Positions 1 through 11,548 of a stretch of DNA of 64,000 nt are shown one piece after another. The notes beneath the pieces were generated by a model. The model had not been told where the DNA came from, searched no databases, and saw only the letters and a list, made by a program, of their open reading frames with translations. Within the stretch, counting starts at the first letter, position 1, and each line of letters starts with the position of its first letter. The DNA is from Casuarius casuarius (lineage: Eukaryota > Chordata > Aves > Casuariiformes > Casuariidae): assembly GCA_003342895.1 (NCBI GenBank), contig PTFA01000417.1, positions 62,001 to 126,000 on the forward strand, in the 5' to 3' direction. A program made the position numbers and the translations under genes.

Positions 1-2559
1 CAGAGGTGAAGGAGGGATTCAACTCCAGATCATAGAAAACAAGTTTAGGCACCACTGTTTCAGGGTTCACAGGTGAGCTAAGTGTCTACCACCCCTTATA
101 TTCAGGAGAAAATCTAATGGTGATTTTTAACACCAGAATTGTTACTCATTGAGGTCACAGACATCTAATTATAAGTGTCTACATGCTAGCTAGGTGACTA
201 AGCTTCCACCATAGACAATGCAAACCTAGTCAGTACAGTCAGTGGATCTTGTTTCAGTTGTCCATAAAGTTGTACAGTGCTATTTGAGATGCCCTGCAGC
301 ATCCTCCTGGCCTCCAGTTGCCAGTTTTGAAGGATGAAGGTACTTTGTAGATCCTGTCACATCTTCCAGCGTCATGTAAACACCTTGGATGTCTTACAGA
401 TTCTTGAATGGTACTCAGGCCTATATCTAGACAGCTGTATTGACCCTGTCTCCACTGAATATAATATTTATTCATGCTGGCTTAAATACCTAGTTAAATG
501 TGACTACAACTACTTGTAGTCATTTGAATTTAGATGTCTATAATCTGGACCTCTTCCCCAGCTGTGATGTTAAAAATGCAATTTTTCTTATCTATCCTAT
601 GCACAGTACAGTCATATATAATTTGTCAAAATATTATAAGTTTATTTCTTTATCATTACATTCACAAAATCTATACTCATTTTTTCTGTCAAAAAGTAAA
701 ACTTTTAATACTGTCCTCTGTTCTTTCCTACTATATAAATGACAAATTGGCTAGCCCTCTCTGCTTTGTCATGGGTTTCTGCTTACATTGTATAATTGCT
801 GAATTCTTAGCTAACACTGAAATCAGAAGAGGCAGAGCTAAACTTCTAGTTCTTGATCTGTAAAGTGTGACAGCTGCCAAGAATATATCCTTTATTAATT
901 ATATACCATCTTTTGACATTAATACTTTACTTGTAATGAAAATGACCAAAAATCACTTCTTAAACTGTTCCTTGCATCACACCTACTCATATTCAATACC
1001 ATCACAAAATTTTTCGTAGGTAGACATTTTTAAAGATAGGTTGTCAATAGGAACCAAGAAAGGAAGGAATTCAGACATAATCCAGTTTTAGAACGTTCCT
1101 AATGTGATGTATATTTAGAGACATTTCAAAAGGAAAGCTATGTTTTTTAAAGGTATTTTAGAGACCATAAGCAACTTTTTAAAATTTTGTGAGATTTCAC
1201 ACACTAACATCACTGCAAGCACAGTTCTGGAACATGATTGAAGTTTAGTCACCAACAACCATGTCTATATGAATGAGAGTCTCATCTTGTTATGTTTGTT
1301 TTATACTTTGTAAGATAAAGCACAGAATAAACCAGTCCTTAGTTTCATCACTAGTTTTCTTCTCACCATCTCATGACAGCGGACATGAAAATACTCCATT
1401 TCACAGTTCATATATAAACAATCTTTTTATATTTGTGCATCAGTTCTGTATTTCTCTAATGATCTGTTTCTGTGTTACTTGCTAACTTAGTAAAGCCTCT
1501 TTGCATGTAGTCAGTCCGAGTTAGACTCTGAATGCTGTTTCATACTTGTTTTGCAATTGTTTGTGTTAATTGTACTAAATGTATTACAAATTTAGATACT
1601 TAGGTGATAGCTTAGGAGTATTTATAACTTAAAAGTGATTGTGCCATATTTTTCTCCAAGTGACACACTTAAGGAATCCTTTACAATACCTGTAAGATGA
1701 GAGAAGGCAAGACTGTCATTTCTGTTCTGCACAGCTTCAATGCTGCAGACTTCAAGGTCTAAGTAAAAAGTCTTTAGATAACCTGTTTGCAAGCAGCTCT
1801 CTCATGGGTAATGTGGCAATCATTTGGGAAGCATAAAATAAAAGGTTTTATAATAACAAAGAGCATCTTCAGCCTTAGCACCAAAGTGTTTTTTTCCTCT
1901 AGCTGCATCAAACGATTTTCTGTTGATTTTGTAAGTCTTAGGGATGCAGTGCAGATATCAGTTTTACAATAAAAGATAAAGCAAGTCTTATCAATTTGAA
2001 ATCAATGACAGTATTAACAGTTTAAAAGGTGGATAAACTTTTTCTTGGGAAGATGGGAAGGGGAGAAGTTGTCACACCTAAATAATATAGTACCTGCAAT
2101 CAGTAAGAAAAATAAGTCTCTAAATAACAATGACTAGTATTTTCACTATCCTTTGAGTGAAATTCAGCCTATGATAAAAATCTCAAAGAGGGCTGTGTGC
2201 ACCAGCTTATATATACAAAAAAAAAGAAAAAACACAAAAACAAACAAAAAACCACACACACACACTTCATAGTCCTCACGACACTGTTTATATATTTTAT
2301 CTGGTAACTGTTGAGTTAAAATGAGTAAGCAGTCATGAATCCAGAACTTTTCTTTAGGAAAATATCTTTTTACTATACCTCCTGTTCTTTGCCTCCAATC
2401 ATAGGAATCTTGCATCCTTCTTTGCATAGTATCACAGCTTCCAAAGTTGGGATAGAGACCTTTCCTGCCCTATTTTTCACTGGGTTTACAGTTGTGGACC
2501 ATGGGTAAATACACATGGACTCAGCAGTTAATGTAGCAGTTGCCACAGAGGGGGTGCAT
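1..2559. other. AT-rich non-coding stretch, no gene recognised
   Basis: Only short open frames are present, the longest about 109 codons, with no recognisable domain and no exon-like arrangement. No transposon family was recognised. An A-rich/CA simple repeat lies near 2217-2265. The left edge of a CR1 element is placed near 2560, where the sequence becomes richer in G and C and starts to read like CR1 leader sequence; that edge is uncertain by about 100 bases. Confidence 0.6.
2217..2265. repeat. A-rich tract followed by short (CA)n microsatellite
   Basis: An A-rich run with scattered C and G passes directly into about six CA units at 2253-2265. Such compound tracts often start as the poly-A tail of an old retrotransposon, but no recognisable element body is attached here. 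Confidence 0.85.
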
Positions 2560-5540
2560 AGGGGACCAGAGGTATGAGATGGCTAGAGTCAGCACTGCCA
2601 CAGTGATATGGAACGGGGCATCAGCTGGAGCAACTGCCCTAGTGCATTAGAAGCCTTGTCTGATTTGAATCTCTGGAGGGAGGATAAAGCCACCATGTCT
2701 CCAGCTGTAGGAAGTGCCTGGTGCTTCCCCTGAGCTGCGCTGGAGGCGTTAGTGCCCTCACGTGCTAGATGCACTCTGGTTGAGGCACCGGGTGAAAGAT
2801 CTGCAGGAGGTGAACAAACTATATGCTCTCTGCTGGAAGAATGAACAGGAAATGAACACATTCTTCATAGAGACCTTGCAAAGAGAAGCACCTCAACACA
2901 CTAAGCATGGATGGAGTGACAGCTAAAGGCTGTTCCCTAAAGAATAAAGGTTGGAGACTTCTAGTATGGGGGGAGGTGGGAAGCTTGTTTCTTCTGGCAA
3001 GGGGGAGAAGGCTTTCTCCACCTGCAGGTTTGATCTTAAGCAAAGAGATATGATAACAGTTGAAGAGGAACAAGTTCTATCAAGGGAGGCATCAGGCAAG
3101 CTGAGCCTGATCCATGAGTCAGCACAAGAGAAAATGGTGGCCAATAGCAGCCAGAGACACCCTTCTGCAGGGCACAGAGGCACTCATCTACTGACCAGGC
3201 TTGCTGTCTTGTGAGATCTGCTGCTTGTGAAGAGCTTAGATGAAAGATGCTGCAGACAGACTGCCAAGGCTTGTCCAACTACTCGATTATGACTAGCTGC
3301 CTATCCCTGTAGGCACCAAGGATACTGCCAAGGGAGACCTTGAACACATCAAGAGCAGCTACAGAGCTATAGGGGCTGAGAATGTCCAAGTGGTGTTCAC
3401 CTCAGTCCTGCCAGGTAAGGGGAAAGGCTTGAGTAGGAGAGATTTATCCTGCAAGTCAAAACCTGGTTGTGCAGCTGGTGTCACAGTAGAGTCTTGGCTT
3501 TTATGATCCCAGGACCCTCTTTGAGGAAGAAGGACTGCTGGAGAGGGAGAGCATCCATTTGGTGAAATGGAAAGAGAGCAGCTTTGCCAACCGGTTTGCC
3601 AAATTGGTGAGGACAACTTTAAGCAAGGTTAGTTGTGGGAAGATGACAAAAGCCTGAAGAAAAGTAGACGCCTTTGGGTGGAACAGTGAGGAAGCACCCG
3701 TGGGATAGAGTAATGAGATATGCTGTTTTCTCAGAGGAGATGAGCAAGCCTGACTGGGTATCTGTCTCGAGTGCCTGTACACAAAGGCACACAACACAAG
3801 GAACAGGAGGAATTAGATTTCTATCGGAAACCACAGATTGGGATTACAGAGATGTGGTAAAATAGTTTACGTGACTGAAATGCTGCAATAGATGGATACA
3901 GGTTTTTGGGAATATAGGCCATAAATGGGAGGAGTTTCACCCTATGCAAAGTAATGGCTTGAATCCAAAGAGGTTAGCTTTGAAATGGGTGATGAACAGG
4001 TTGAGAGCTCATGTGAAGCATCAGAGCAGAGACCAGCATGAGTGTCTGAAACAAACTACTTGATCAGAAAGAGGAAGAAGATGAAATGTTCTTTAGACAG
4101 CTGGAAGAAGCCTCATAACTGCAAGCCCTGATACTCATGGGAAACTTGAACTACTCTGAGATCTAGTTGAAGGTAAACATTCTTGGGTGCAAGCAATCCA
4201 AGAGATTCCTGGAGCATGTTGACGACAATTTCTTGGTGTCAATGATTGCTGATTTGATTAGGAGACTTGAATACTCTCCCAGATCTGCTAGTTACAAGTA
4301 AGAAAAAAATGGTTGGGAATATCAGCATTGGCAGCAGCAACCATAGATTTTAAGATCCTGAGAGAAGTGAGCAAGATGAACAGCCCAACTGCAACCCTGG
4401 ATTTTTAGAGAGCCGATTAAAGCTTATTCGCAGAACTGATTGATTGGTGGGATTCCTTGGGAGTCTGCCCTGAAAGGAAAAGGGGCCCAGGAAAACTGGT
4501 TGATCTTCAGGGACATCCTCTTCAAAGCACACAAACAGTTCTTGCAGATGTGCAGAAAAGTCAAGCAAGCCTTGTAGAACATCACCATGGATGACCAGGA
4601 AACTTCTGACTGAGCTCAAAGATAACAGCAGAGTACACGGAAGGTGGAAACAGAAATGAACTACCAAAGAGGAATATAGAGACATTGCTTGAGCATGCAG
4701 GTATGCAGTTAGGAAAGCCAAAGCTCATCTGGAGTTCAAACCAGTGAGTACAATTAGAAGGGCTCCTATAAATACATTGGCAGCAAAAGGAAGGTTAAGG
4801 AAGATGTGGGCCCACAAATCAATGGGACAGGAACCTGGTGGCAAAAGATGTGGGAAAAGGTTGAGATATTCCATACCTTCTGTACCTTGGTCTGCATTGG
4901 CAAGTTCTGCTGCAGGTCTCCGAGATCCTTGGGCAGCAGAATCTAGGAAGCTAATTACGAACAGTGGTTGAGGAACTTAGCCAGGGGCATCACTCAAACA
5001 AACTGAGCATATACAAGTCAATGGGACCAAATGAGATGCATCTAAAGGTGCTGAGAAGTTGACTGATGTCATCATGAGGCTGTTCTGTCATCTTTAAAAG
5101 GTCATGGCAAATAGGGAAGGTTCATGATGACTGGAAAAAGGCAAACATATCACCCATTTTCAAGAAGGGAAAGAAGGATGATCCAGGAAACTACAGAATG
5201 GTCAGTCAAACCTCAGTCCTTTGGAAAGTTATGGAACAAATCTTCCTCAAAGCCATCTCCAGCCACATAAAGTGAAAGGAGATTACTGGAAACAGCTGGC
5301 ACAGATTTACCAAAGGCAAATCATGCCTGACCAAGCTGACTTCCTTCTGTGAAGAGATCACTTGCCCAAGGAGAGAGTGGTGGGTGCTGTATATCTCGAC
5401 TTCAGCAAGGCCTTTGACAAAGTCACCAATAATATTCTTGTAGCCAAGTTGGAGAGATACAGTTTTGGACTACAAGATGTGTGGAAACCTTGCTGAATCA
5501 TAATGGCCAAAGTGCTGTCATCAAAGGCACAAAATCCAGC
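2560..5540 (+). mobile_element. CR1 LINE copy A (plus strand), decayed, 3' truncated
   Basis: This is a degenerate avian CR1 non-LTR retrotransposon. CR1 encodes an ORF1 protein and an ORF2 protein with endonuclease and reverse transcriptase domains. Leader/ORF1-type sequence runs from about 2560 to 3900. An endonuclease remnant at about 4080-4299 reads FFRQLEEAS, then FLEHVDDNFL, with stops between. A reverse transcriptase remnant at about 5120-5530 reads FKKGKKDDPGNYR, then VMEQIFL, then YLDFSKAFDKV (about 5392-5424), the first catalytic block with its Asp retained. The copy ends before the second catalytic block (FADD) and lacks the CR1 3' end. Frames are broken by many stops and shifts, so it cannot encode a working protein. 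It abuts a second CR1 in opposite orientation at about 5540. Family assignment is firm; subfamily and the exact 5' edge are not. Confidence 0.88.
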
Positions 5541-6391
5541 TCTGTCTTCTTTACTCCTCATCATGAGATGTCCAGGCATATTGTAAGATTTCCCTGAACA
5601 TTCTCTTCTCCACACTAAACAATCCCAGCTCTCTCACCCTTTCCTCCTATGACAGATGCTTCAGCCCCTTAATCATCTTTGTGCCACTCATTAGACTTAC
5701 ACCAGTGTGTCCATGTCTCTCATGCTGGGGAGCACAGAACTGGACCCAGGACTCCAGACATTGCCTCACTAATGCTGAGCAGAGGGGAAGGGGAGCACCT
5801 CCCTCAACCTGCTGAGGATGCTTTTCATAATGCAGCCCAGAGTGGCCATTGCCACAAGGCTGCATTGCAAACTGATGTTCAACTTGTTGTCCAGCAAGAC
5901 TCCAGATCCTTCTCTGCAAAGCTGCTGTCCAGCTAGTTAGCCCCCAACCATGTACTGGTACATGGGATTATTCCTCCTCAAGTGCAGGACTCTGCACTTG
6001 CCTTTGTTCAACTTCATGAGGTCTGACATTGGTCAGGAGGTTGTGCTGCTGTTAAGAGAGACCTTGACAGGCCGGTGAAACAGGCCAACCATCTGGTGCA
6101 TCAAGGACTCCTACCAGTTTTAAATCATCTGCAAACTTGCTGAAGGTGTATTTGGTCCCACCATCCAGGTCATGAAGATGTTGGTGATCTTTGAATATCA
6201 ACCAGCTCTTTTGGACTCCTCTTCCCTCCAGGGCTGTATCCCATGAGATTCTTCCAAGAAGGTCCTTGCATAGGCCAAAATCTGCTCTCCTGAAGTCCAG
6301 GACTTTTTTCCCCCCCAATCCCTCCTTGCAGCATCCTGTACTCCAGCATCTTGTGGTTGCTGCAGCCAAGGCTGCCCCTGAATTTCATGAC

Positions 6392-6739
6392 TCAGACCAG
6401 TTCTTCCTTGTTTGTTAGTATGAGGTCCAGCAGAACATCTCTCCTCATCAGCACCTCTATCACCCGAGTTAGGAAGTTGTCATCAATACACTCCAGAAAC
6501 CTGGATTGTTTGTACCCTGCTGTGTTGTCCCTCCAGTAGTCCCCTATGAGGTCCAGGACCTGTGGATGCAAAGCTTCTTCTAGTTGTCTGAAGAGGGCCT
6601 CATCTACTTCCTTCTGATCAGTTAATCTATAGCAGACACCTACTACAGTGTCACCCATGTTGGGCTGCCCACTCATCCTGACCCATAAGCTCTCAGCTGG
6701 CCCCTCACCCATCCCTGGGCATTGCTGCTGCTCTCTCAC
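6392..6739 (-). pseudogene. CR1 ORF2 endonuclease-domain remnant
   Basis: A frame of about 115 codons stays open on the minus strand. It reads GDTVVGVCYRL near residue 29, then FRQLEEALHPQ, then YWRDNTAGYKQSR, then FLECIDDNFL, and ends with LLDLILTNKEELV. These are the conserved C-terminal blocks of the CR1 apurinic-like endonuclease, which nicks target DNA to prime reverse transcription. The expected Asp/Asn block before YWRD has decayed (a 'MGDFN' type motif is seen only as LIGDY). It is the best-preserved coding fragment in the window. It belongs to copy B and continues downstream, out of frame, into SLGCSNHKMLEYR on the minus strand near 6388. Confidence 0.85.
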
Positions 6740-6999
6740 ATATAGGGCTAGAGTCTCATTGGGAATCAGAGAGATGGTGGTATAGCTATAGGCCCTTCAG
6801 GAAGGATAGGCCAGGAAGGTGAGAAGGGGGAGTCACCCTATAACTGTACACTGACTAACTCCTCCTGTGCTTTCCCTATGTTGCATGCATTAGCGTACAG
6901 TCCTATCAGAGAGGCACCCTGGCATGCTGACTCTCTAGAAAGGGCACGAGAGCTTCCCTCACAACATGGTCCCACAAGCATTTTCTTATGTACATAAAT

Positions 7000-7330
7000 A
7001 TGCTTGGGGTGATCCCACTTCAGCAGAAGCCAGTCTTCACCAAAGCCAGTGGTGCTGGTTTATCCTACCACTTGGCAGTCACCTAGGCTGTCTATGGCCT
7101 GAGATATCACACTGCAGAACTATGTGGGAATATAGTGATAAGAAATGAGATGACACTGCAGAAACTTTCAACTCTGGTAGTACTACGTGGAAATATAGTG
7201 ATAAGAAGTAAAAACAACAACAATGGGAAAAATGGAACCTGATTGGGTAAAAAGACAATTTGGCTTGTGATTGGTTTAAACTGAGAGGTTAATCTAAGAG
7301 TGAATAATAATAGCTTATTATTTATAGCCA
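7000..7330. repeat. AT-richer insert or expanded spacer inside CR1 copy B, with short internal duplication
   Basis: Between the ORF1-end segment and the ORF2-start segment of copy B lies about 300 bases that do not resemble CR1 as I know it. Two similar blocks sit about 63 bases apart: 7118-7146 and 7181-7207 share the core AATATAGTGATAAGAA. Each is also associated with a CACTGCAGAA word (7109 and 7154). This may be a small tandem duplication within an older insertion, or a subfamily-specific spacer. Confidence 0.5.
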
Positions 7331-8930
7331 TGCTGTTTGACTACTGGTCATTCTCTCCTTCCTCTGTCACTCCTAGTTTAAAGCCCTCCTTACCTGGTTT
7401 ACCAGCCTGTTGGCAAAGATATTTTCGCCCCGCTTTGTCAGGTGGATCCCATCTCTGCCAAGTATTTGTCGGTCCTAGAAGAGGATCCCGTGGTCATAGA
7501 AACCAAAATCTTGTAGTTGACTCCAGCTGCACAATCAATTGTTGACCCACAAGATCCATTCAGCCCTACTCAGGCACTTCCCCATCACAAAGAGGGTTAA
7601 GGACAACAACTGGGCCACCATGTGCTTGATCATTGCCCCAGAGCCATGTAGTCACATTAGATATTTTCCAGGTCTCCCCTGGCAGTGTCACTGGTACCTA
7701 CATGGAAGAGCATCAGGGATTAATAGTTTGAGGGCTGGACAAGCTTCAGCAGCCTCTCCACAGTATCCCATATACAAGCCCCTGACAAGCAGCAACCTCC
7801 TTAGACAGCAGGTCAAGCTGGCAGGTGGAGGTCTCTGTCCCTCACAGCAGGGAGTCTCTCACTGCTAACACTGACCACTTCCTCTTGGTGCACTTGTGTG
7901 GCTGAAGCTCAGCTGGCTCATATGCTCCATTTCAGAGTGTTCCCAGCTCCTTGTCCCTTATGGGGGCAGCGAACCTATTGCAAAGTTTCAAGGCTTCCAG
8001 TGTAGCAGGAGCCGTCCTGGTGCCAGAAGTCACCAGCTTCCAGCCTTGACCATTGTGGGAGTTTTCACTTCCTGACCCCACAGGCACTGACTCTACCTGC
8101 CCCTCCACTACCGTGGAAAGCTTGGGCTCCCGAAACTGCAAGGTGTCAGAGAAGATACTGTCAATCTTTCTTATAATTTCTGATGCTGTACAGTCTACTG
8201 ACCTCCTCCTGCAGCTCCTTCTCTTAGCAGTCCAGCTCCTCAACCACTGCACACCTCCTGCAGGCAGAGAGACAGTCAGCCCCAGCCCTAGAGAGAGACT
8301 CTAGGCCCTCCCTGCAGCCTGAGACTTGCAGAGCTTCATCCTCCTTCTCAAGGAGGCAAGAGCCTCTGATGCTGCAGCAACGGTTGCTCCAATAGTTGTT
8401 GGGGACCATGCCTTGTGGTGCATCACCACCATAGCTAAGGACATGTGTGCTGGTCTGAGCAGTGTTACCAGGCCCTTCTTCACACCCTTCTGCACAAGCT
8501 GCTGTGGCTGTTAGCTGTGCTCTAGGTCTGACTCTTACACAGACCTCTCCTCAGCACTGTCTAAAAGGGTGATTGACCCTCCCTAATTAGGGGTCAGCAG
8601 GAACAAAGTCCCCAACACCCTTTGATCAAGGGCATCCAACAGCTCATTAGCTGCTGGAGCTTAGTCAAGTCCTCCTGGATCTGTCCTTCCCTGGCTCTCC
8701 TTACCTGTCAGCAGTAGGCACCTCCAGTTCCTCAGAGGATTCCCAGGAAGCCCCCATAATCTCCAACAAAGTCCCCAGAAGATCTCAAAGCAGAGCCCAG
8801 ACCCACTGTGCTGACTGCTGCCTCAGCTCATTGTGCTCAGCCACAGCTCAGCAGCAATTTAAGAAGCTGGTCTTCTTCCTCTGCACGATACCGTGTCTCA
8901 GCTGAGAACCAGCACCAGCTGTGACGCAGT

Positions 8931-8977
8931 ACATACTCTAATATATAAATACCCTAACATACTCTAATATATAAAAC
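8931..8977. repeat. 27-bp tandem duplication next to CR1 copy B
   Basis: The word ACATACTCTAATATATAAA occurs at 8931-8949 and again at 8958-8976. It lies just outside the 5' end of the minus-strand CR1, so it could be a damaged target-site duplication region or simple replication slippage. Confidence 0.85.
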
Positions 8978-11507
8978 AAGTCTCCTTATTTGATATGTTA
9001 ACATAAAGTGACTGACTTTGGAATCCTCAGCTAGATATATATCCATGTAGACATACCTTTAAACTTTCTGGACCTCTGTTCCAAGCTCTAAAATGAAGTC
9101 AATAGTAATTTCCTGCTTCACGGGACTTTTGTAAGGATAATTACATTAAAGATGCAGAGGTATTCAAATCACATGGTATCTGGGGTTGTAAAGATATTTT
9201 ACGATCATTATAAGAATAATTGGGTCATTTATACCTGGCTTAATAATAGCTTATACCTATTTTTCATTCACTTGTCTTAAATCAGACCAGTCTCTGTTTA
9301 AAGAATTACCCTTTTCAAATCTTCTGAAAGCATATGAACCTAACCATAGACATTATGGCATTGATTAATTTTGAAAGTTGTTAATTAATTTTAAGATGTG
9401 TATTTTTAAAAACAGCTTTAAATATCAAAATGGTCCTGAAATAAAAATTGTATTTTTTTCAGTAAAGCTCATTACTGCAGGTCTTTTCTATAGCAATCTA
9501 CTTTTTTGTGTTCTTTCCTCGCTTCCCAACTAATAGTTCAAAATTATAGCTCACTTCTAAAAAACTTATGTGAAGAATTTTGTTAAAGTCAAGGAATGTA
9601 TTTCTTTGTTCAGGCTCATGAATTTTAAATGCTGAACTGTATTAAGATGTAGGCTTGGAAAAATACACTTTAAAAATAAGAATCAATTTATGTTTTATTA
9701 CCCAGCTCTTAGTTTGTAACTAACAAAGAGTTATGAGTATAGTTTTGGCTTGCTTACATTACAAATAGTTTTTTATACTGTTTGCAACATCTGAAGTAAT
9801 TTTAACATAGATGCTTGGATCATTTATTAAAGACCAGATGTATGAATCCAGGTAAAGATTTTTTTGTCTCAACACGTGATACACAATCTTATGTTAAGCA
9901 AGTTTTCAGAAATCAACAGCTTAATGGTTTATAGACCACTATTTTATCATTATTATCATTTATCAAATTCACTATATCATCAAATATTATCATTTGTCAC
10001 TATTTAACATATCACAGAGAGATACATTAGCAAATAACCTTTTAGTTTTCTTTATACTTCTATCTGTGGTTTTATGGATTGTTACTAGTTACTACAAGAA
10101 ACATTTTTAAAGACTAACTTTTTTAAAGTGGTGTCAGTTTTCTGAAAAGTGTAAATTTCCTCATTTTCACTGTGTCTATAGAAATAATACAAGTGGAACA
10201 CAGAGCTTAATCACTGTCTAATGAATAGGTATACATATTCTCTTTATTCAGTATGAGGCAGTTTATCAGGAAGTTTATCAGGAAGGAAACAATGAGAAAA
10301 AGGGGAAAATAACCCAGTTATGTGCTGCGAATCCATGGCTGCTGTGGATTACCATATAACTGGACATCTCTCTTTGACTCCAGGGTAAACATAGTTAAGT
10401 CTGCTGTGCACATTAGAATGAGCCAGTAGTTGGGGATTTCAAAATACAATCATATTACAGGATCAAAGAGAAACTGATAAGGAGTTACTGGAACAGTTTT
10501 CTAAAGCAGGACCAATATCCTCAACCTTCTGGACTATTATAATTGTTGAAACACTAGTACATGATTCATAACAAAAATGAATTTTATCTTAACATTACTA
10601 TAATTATCTTCTCTACAAGGTTCATATGGATTTATTTCTGACTTGGAAAAAAAAATTCCTGATGTAATTTATTACAGTTCATGAAAATGTGTATGTATAG
10701 TTATACAAAGTGGACTAAAATTGGGTGAAAGGGCTATTTAAGTGAATATAAAACTTCATTTCAGCTGGGGTTAACAAAAATAAAATACATTAAACAATGT
10801 TCACAGTAAAAATTATCATAGCATGATTTAAGCATTTCACTTCCTATCAGCACATAAAAAAGCAGTAATACACAGAAATCATCAAGAAAATCTTTAATTA
10901 TCAACTTATCACTAACAACTGATGATCTAGTTAGCAATCGCTTGGTGAAGCTGCAGCTTTGAGAGCAGTTTGTGTGGGAGAGGAAACATTTTTTAAAAAA
11001 GCAAAAGCAGCAAGATAATAAAAGGAAGGCTTGAATACAAATTGTGCAAGGATACTGCTTAGTGTAATCTTTTTCAGTGAAATATTTGACACTTTCAATC
11101 CGTTGTTATTTAAGCTAAGTTAAATAATCATCTATCAAAGAAAATGAAGAGGGGATTGTTTGCTTTTAGTCACTCCAGAGCTGCTGTAACAACAGACCTA
11201 TTTTGTATGAAACATCATTTTTTTCAGTTTTTAATGGAAAATATATTGAAACTTGCAGGCAGATTGTCTCCTGCCCCATGCAAACAAGCAAACAAACCCC
11301 CAAAAGACAACACAACATTTGAATTAAGAGCAAAGGTAGATGCCTTGCAGTCCATCCAAAATGTGAATCACTTCACTGCTTCTTGGCTCAAACAGCATCA
11401 AAGCATAGGAATCAGTCCCTGTGTTTCCCTGAGTTTCTCTGCTTATACTCCATTTCACTTTCTGCACACTTCTGACTTCCGAATACATTACTTTTTTAAA
11501 GCAAGAC
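8978..11507. other. AT-rich non-coding stretch, no gene recognised
   Basis: No domain, splice-like arrangement or known repeat was seen. The word GTTTATCAGGAA is repeated back to back near 10260-10285. A 141-codon ATG frame starting at 11144 extends through the following tandem duplication and looks like chance. Confidence 0.55.
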
Positions 11508-11548
11508 AAACATCACATTTTTCATTCCAAACATCACATTTTTCATTC
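11508..11548. repeat. 21-bp tandem duplication
   Basis: AAACATCACATTTTTCATTC is present twice (11508-11527 and 11529-11548) with a single base between the copies and no mismatches, so it is probably recent slippage. Confidence 0.95.

Larger units (their letters stand above)
5541..8927 (-). mobile_element. CR1 LINE copy B (minus strand), near full-length 5' half with internal RT deletion
   Basis: Read on the minus strand from 8927 downwards, this is a long but decayed CR1. It has 5' leader and ORF1 sequence (about 8927-7930, including a Cys-containing CRRCAVVEEL stretch), the ORF1-ORF2 interval with the CR1 GGGATCCACCTGAC-type segment near 7440, an endonuclease remnant (6392-6739), a FADD reverse transcriptase box (6124-6135) and the post-RT region (about 5650-6050: MQPCGNGHS near the start, IKGLKHLS near the end). 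Most of the RT domain is missing: the text jumps from the endonuclease-RT linker (SWLIFKDH) straight to the sequence just before FADD at about 6180. The terminal CR1 3' end is also absent; the element stops at the junction with copy A. It is non-functional. Confidence 0.9.

Noticed and set aside
6351..8514. Several plus-strand frames of 60 to 109 codons
   Set aside because: They are shadows antisense to the minus-strand CR1 copy B.
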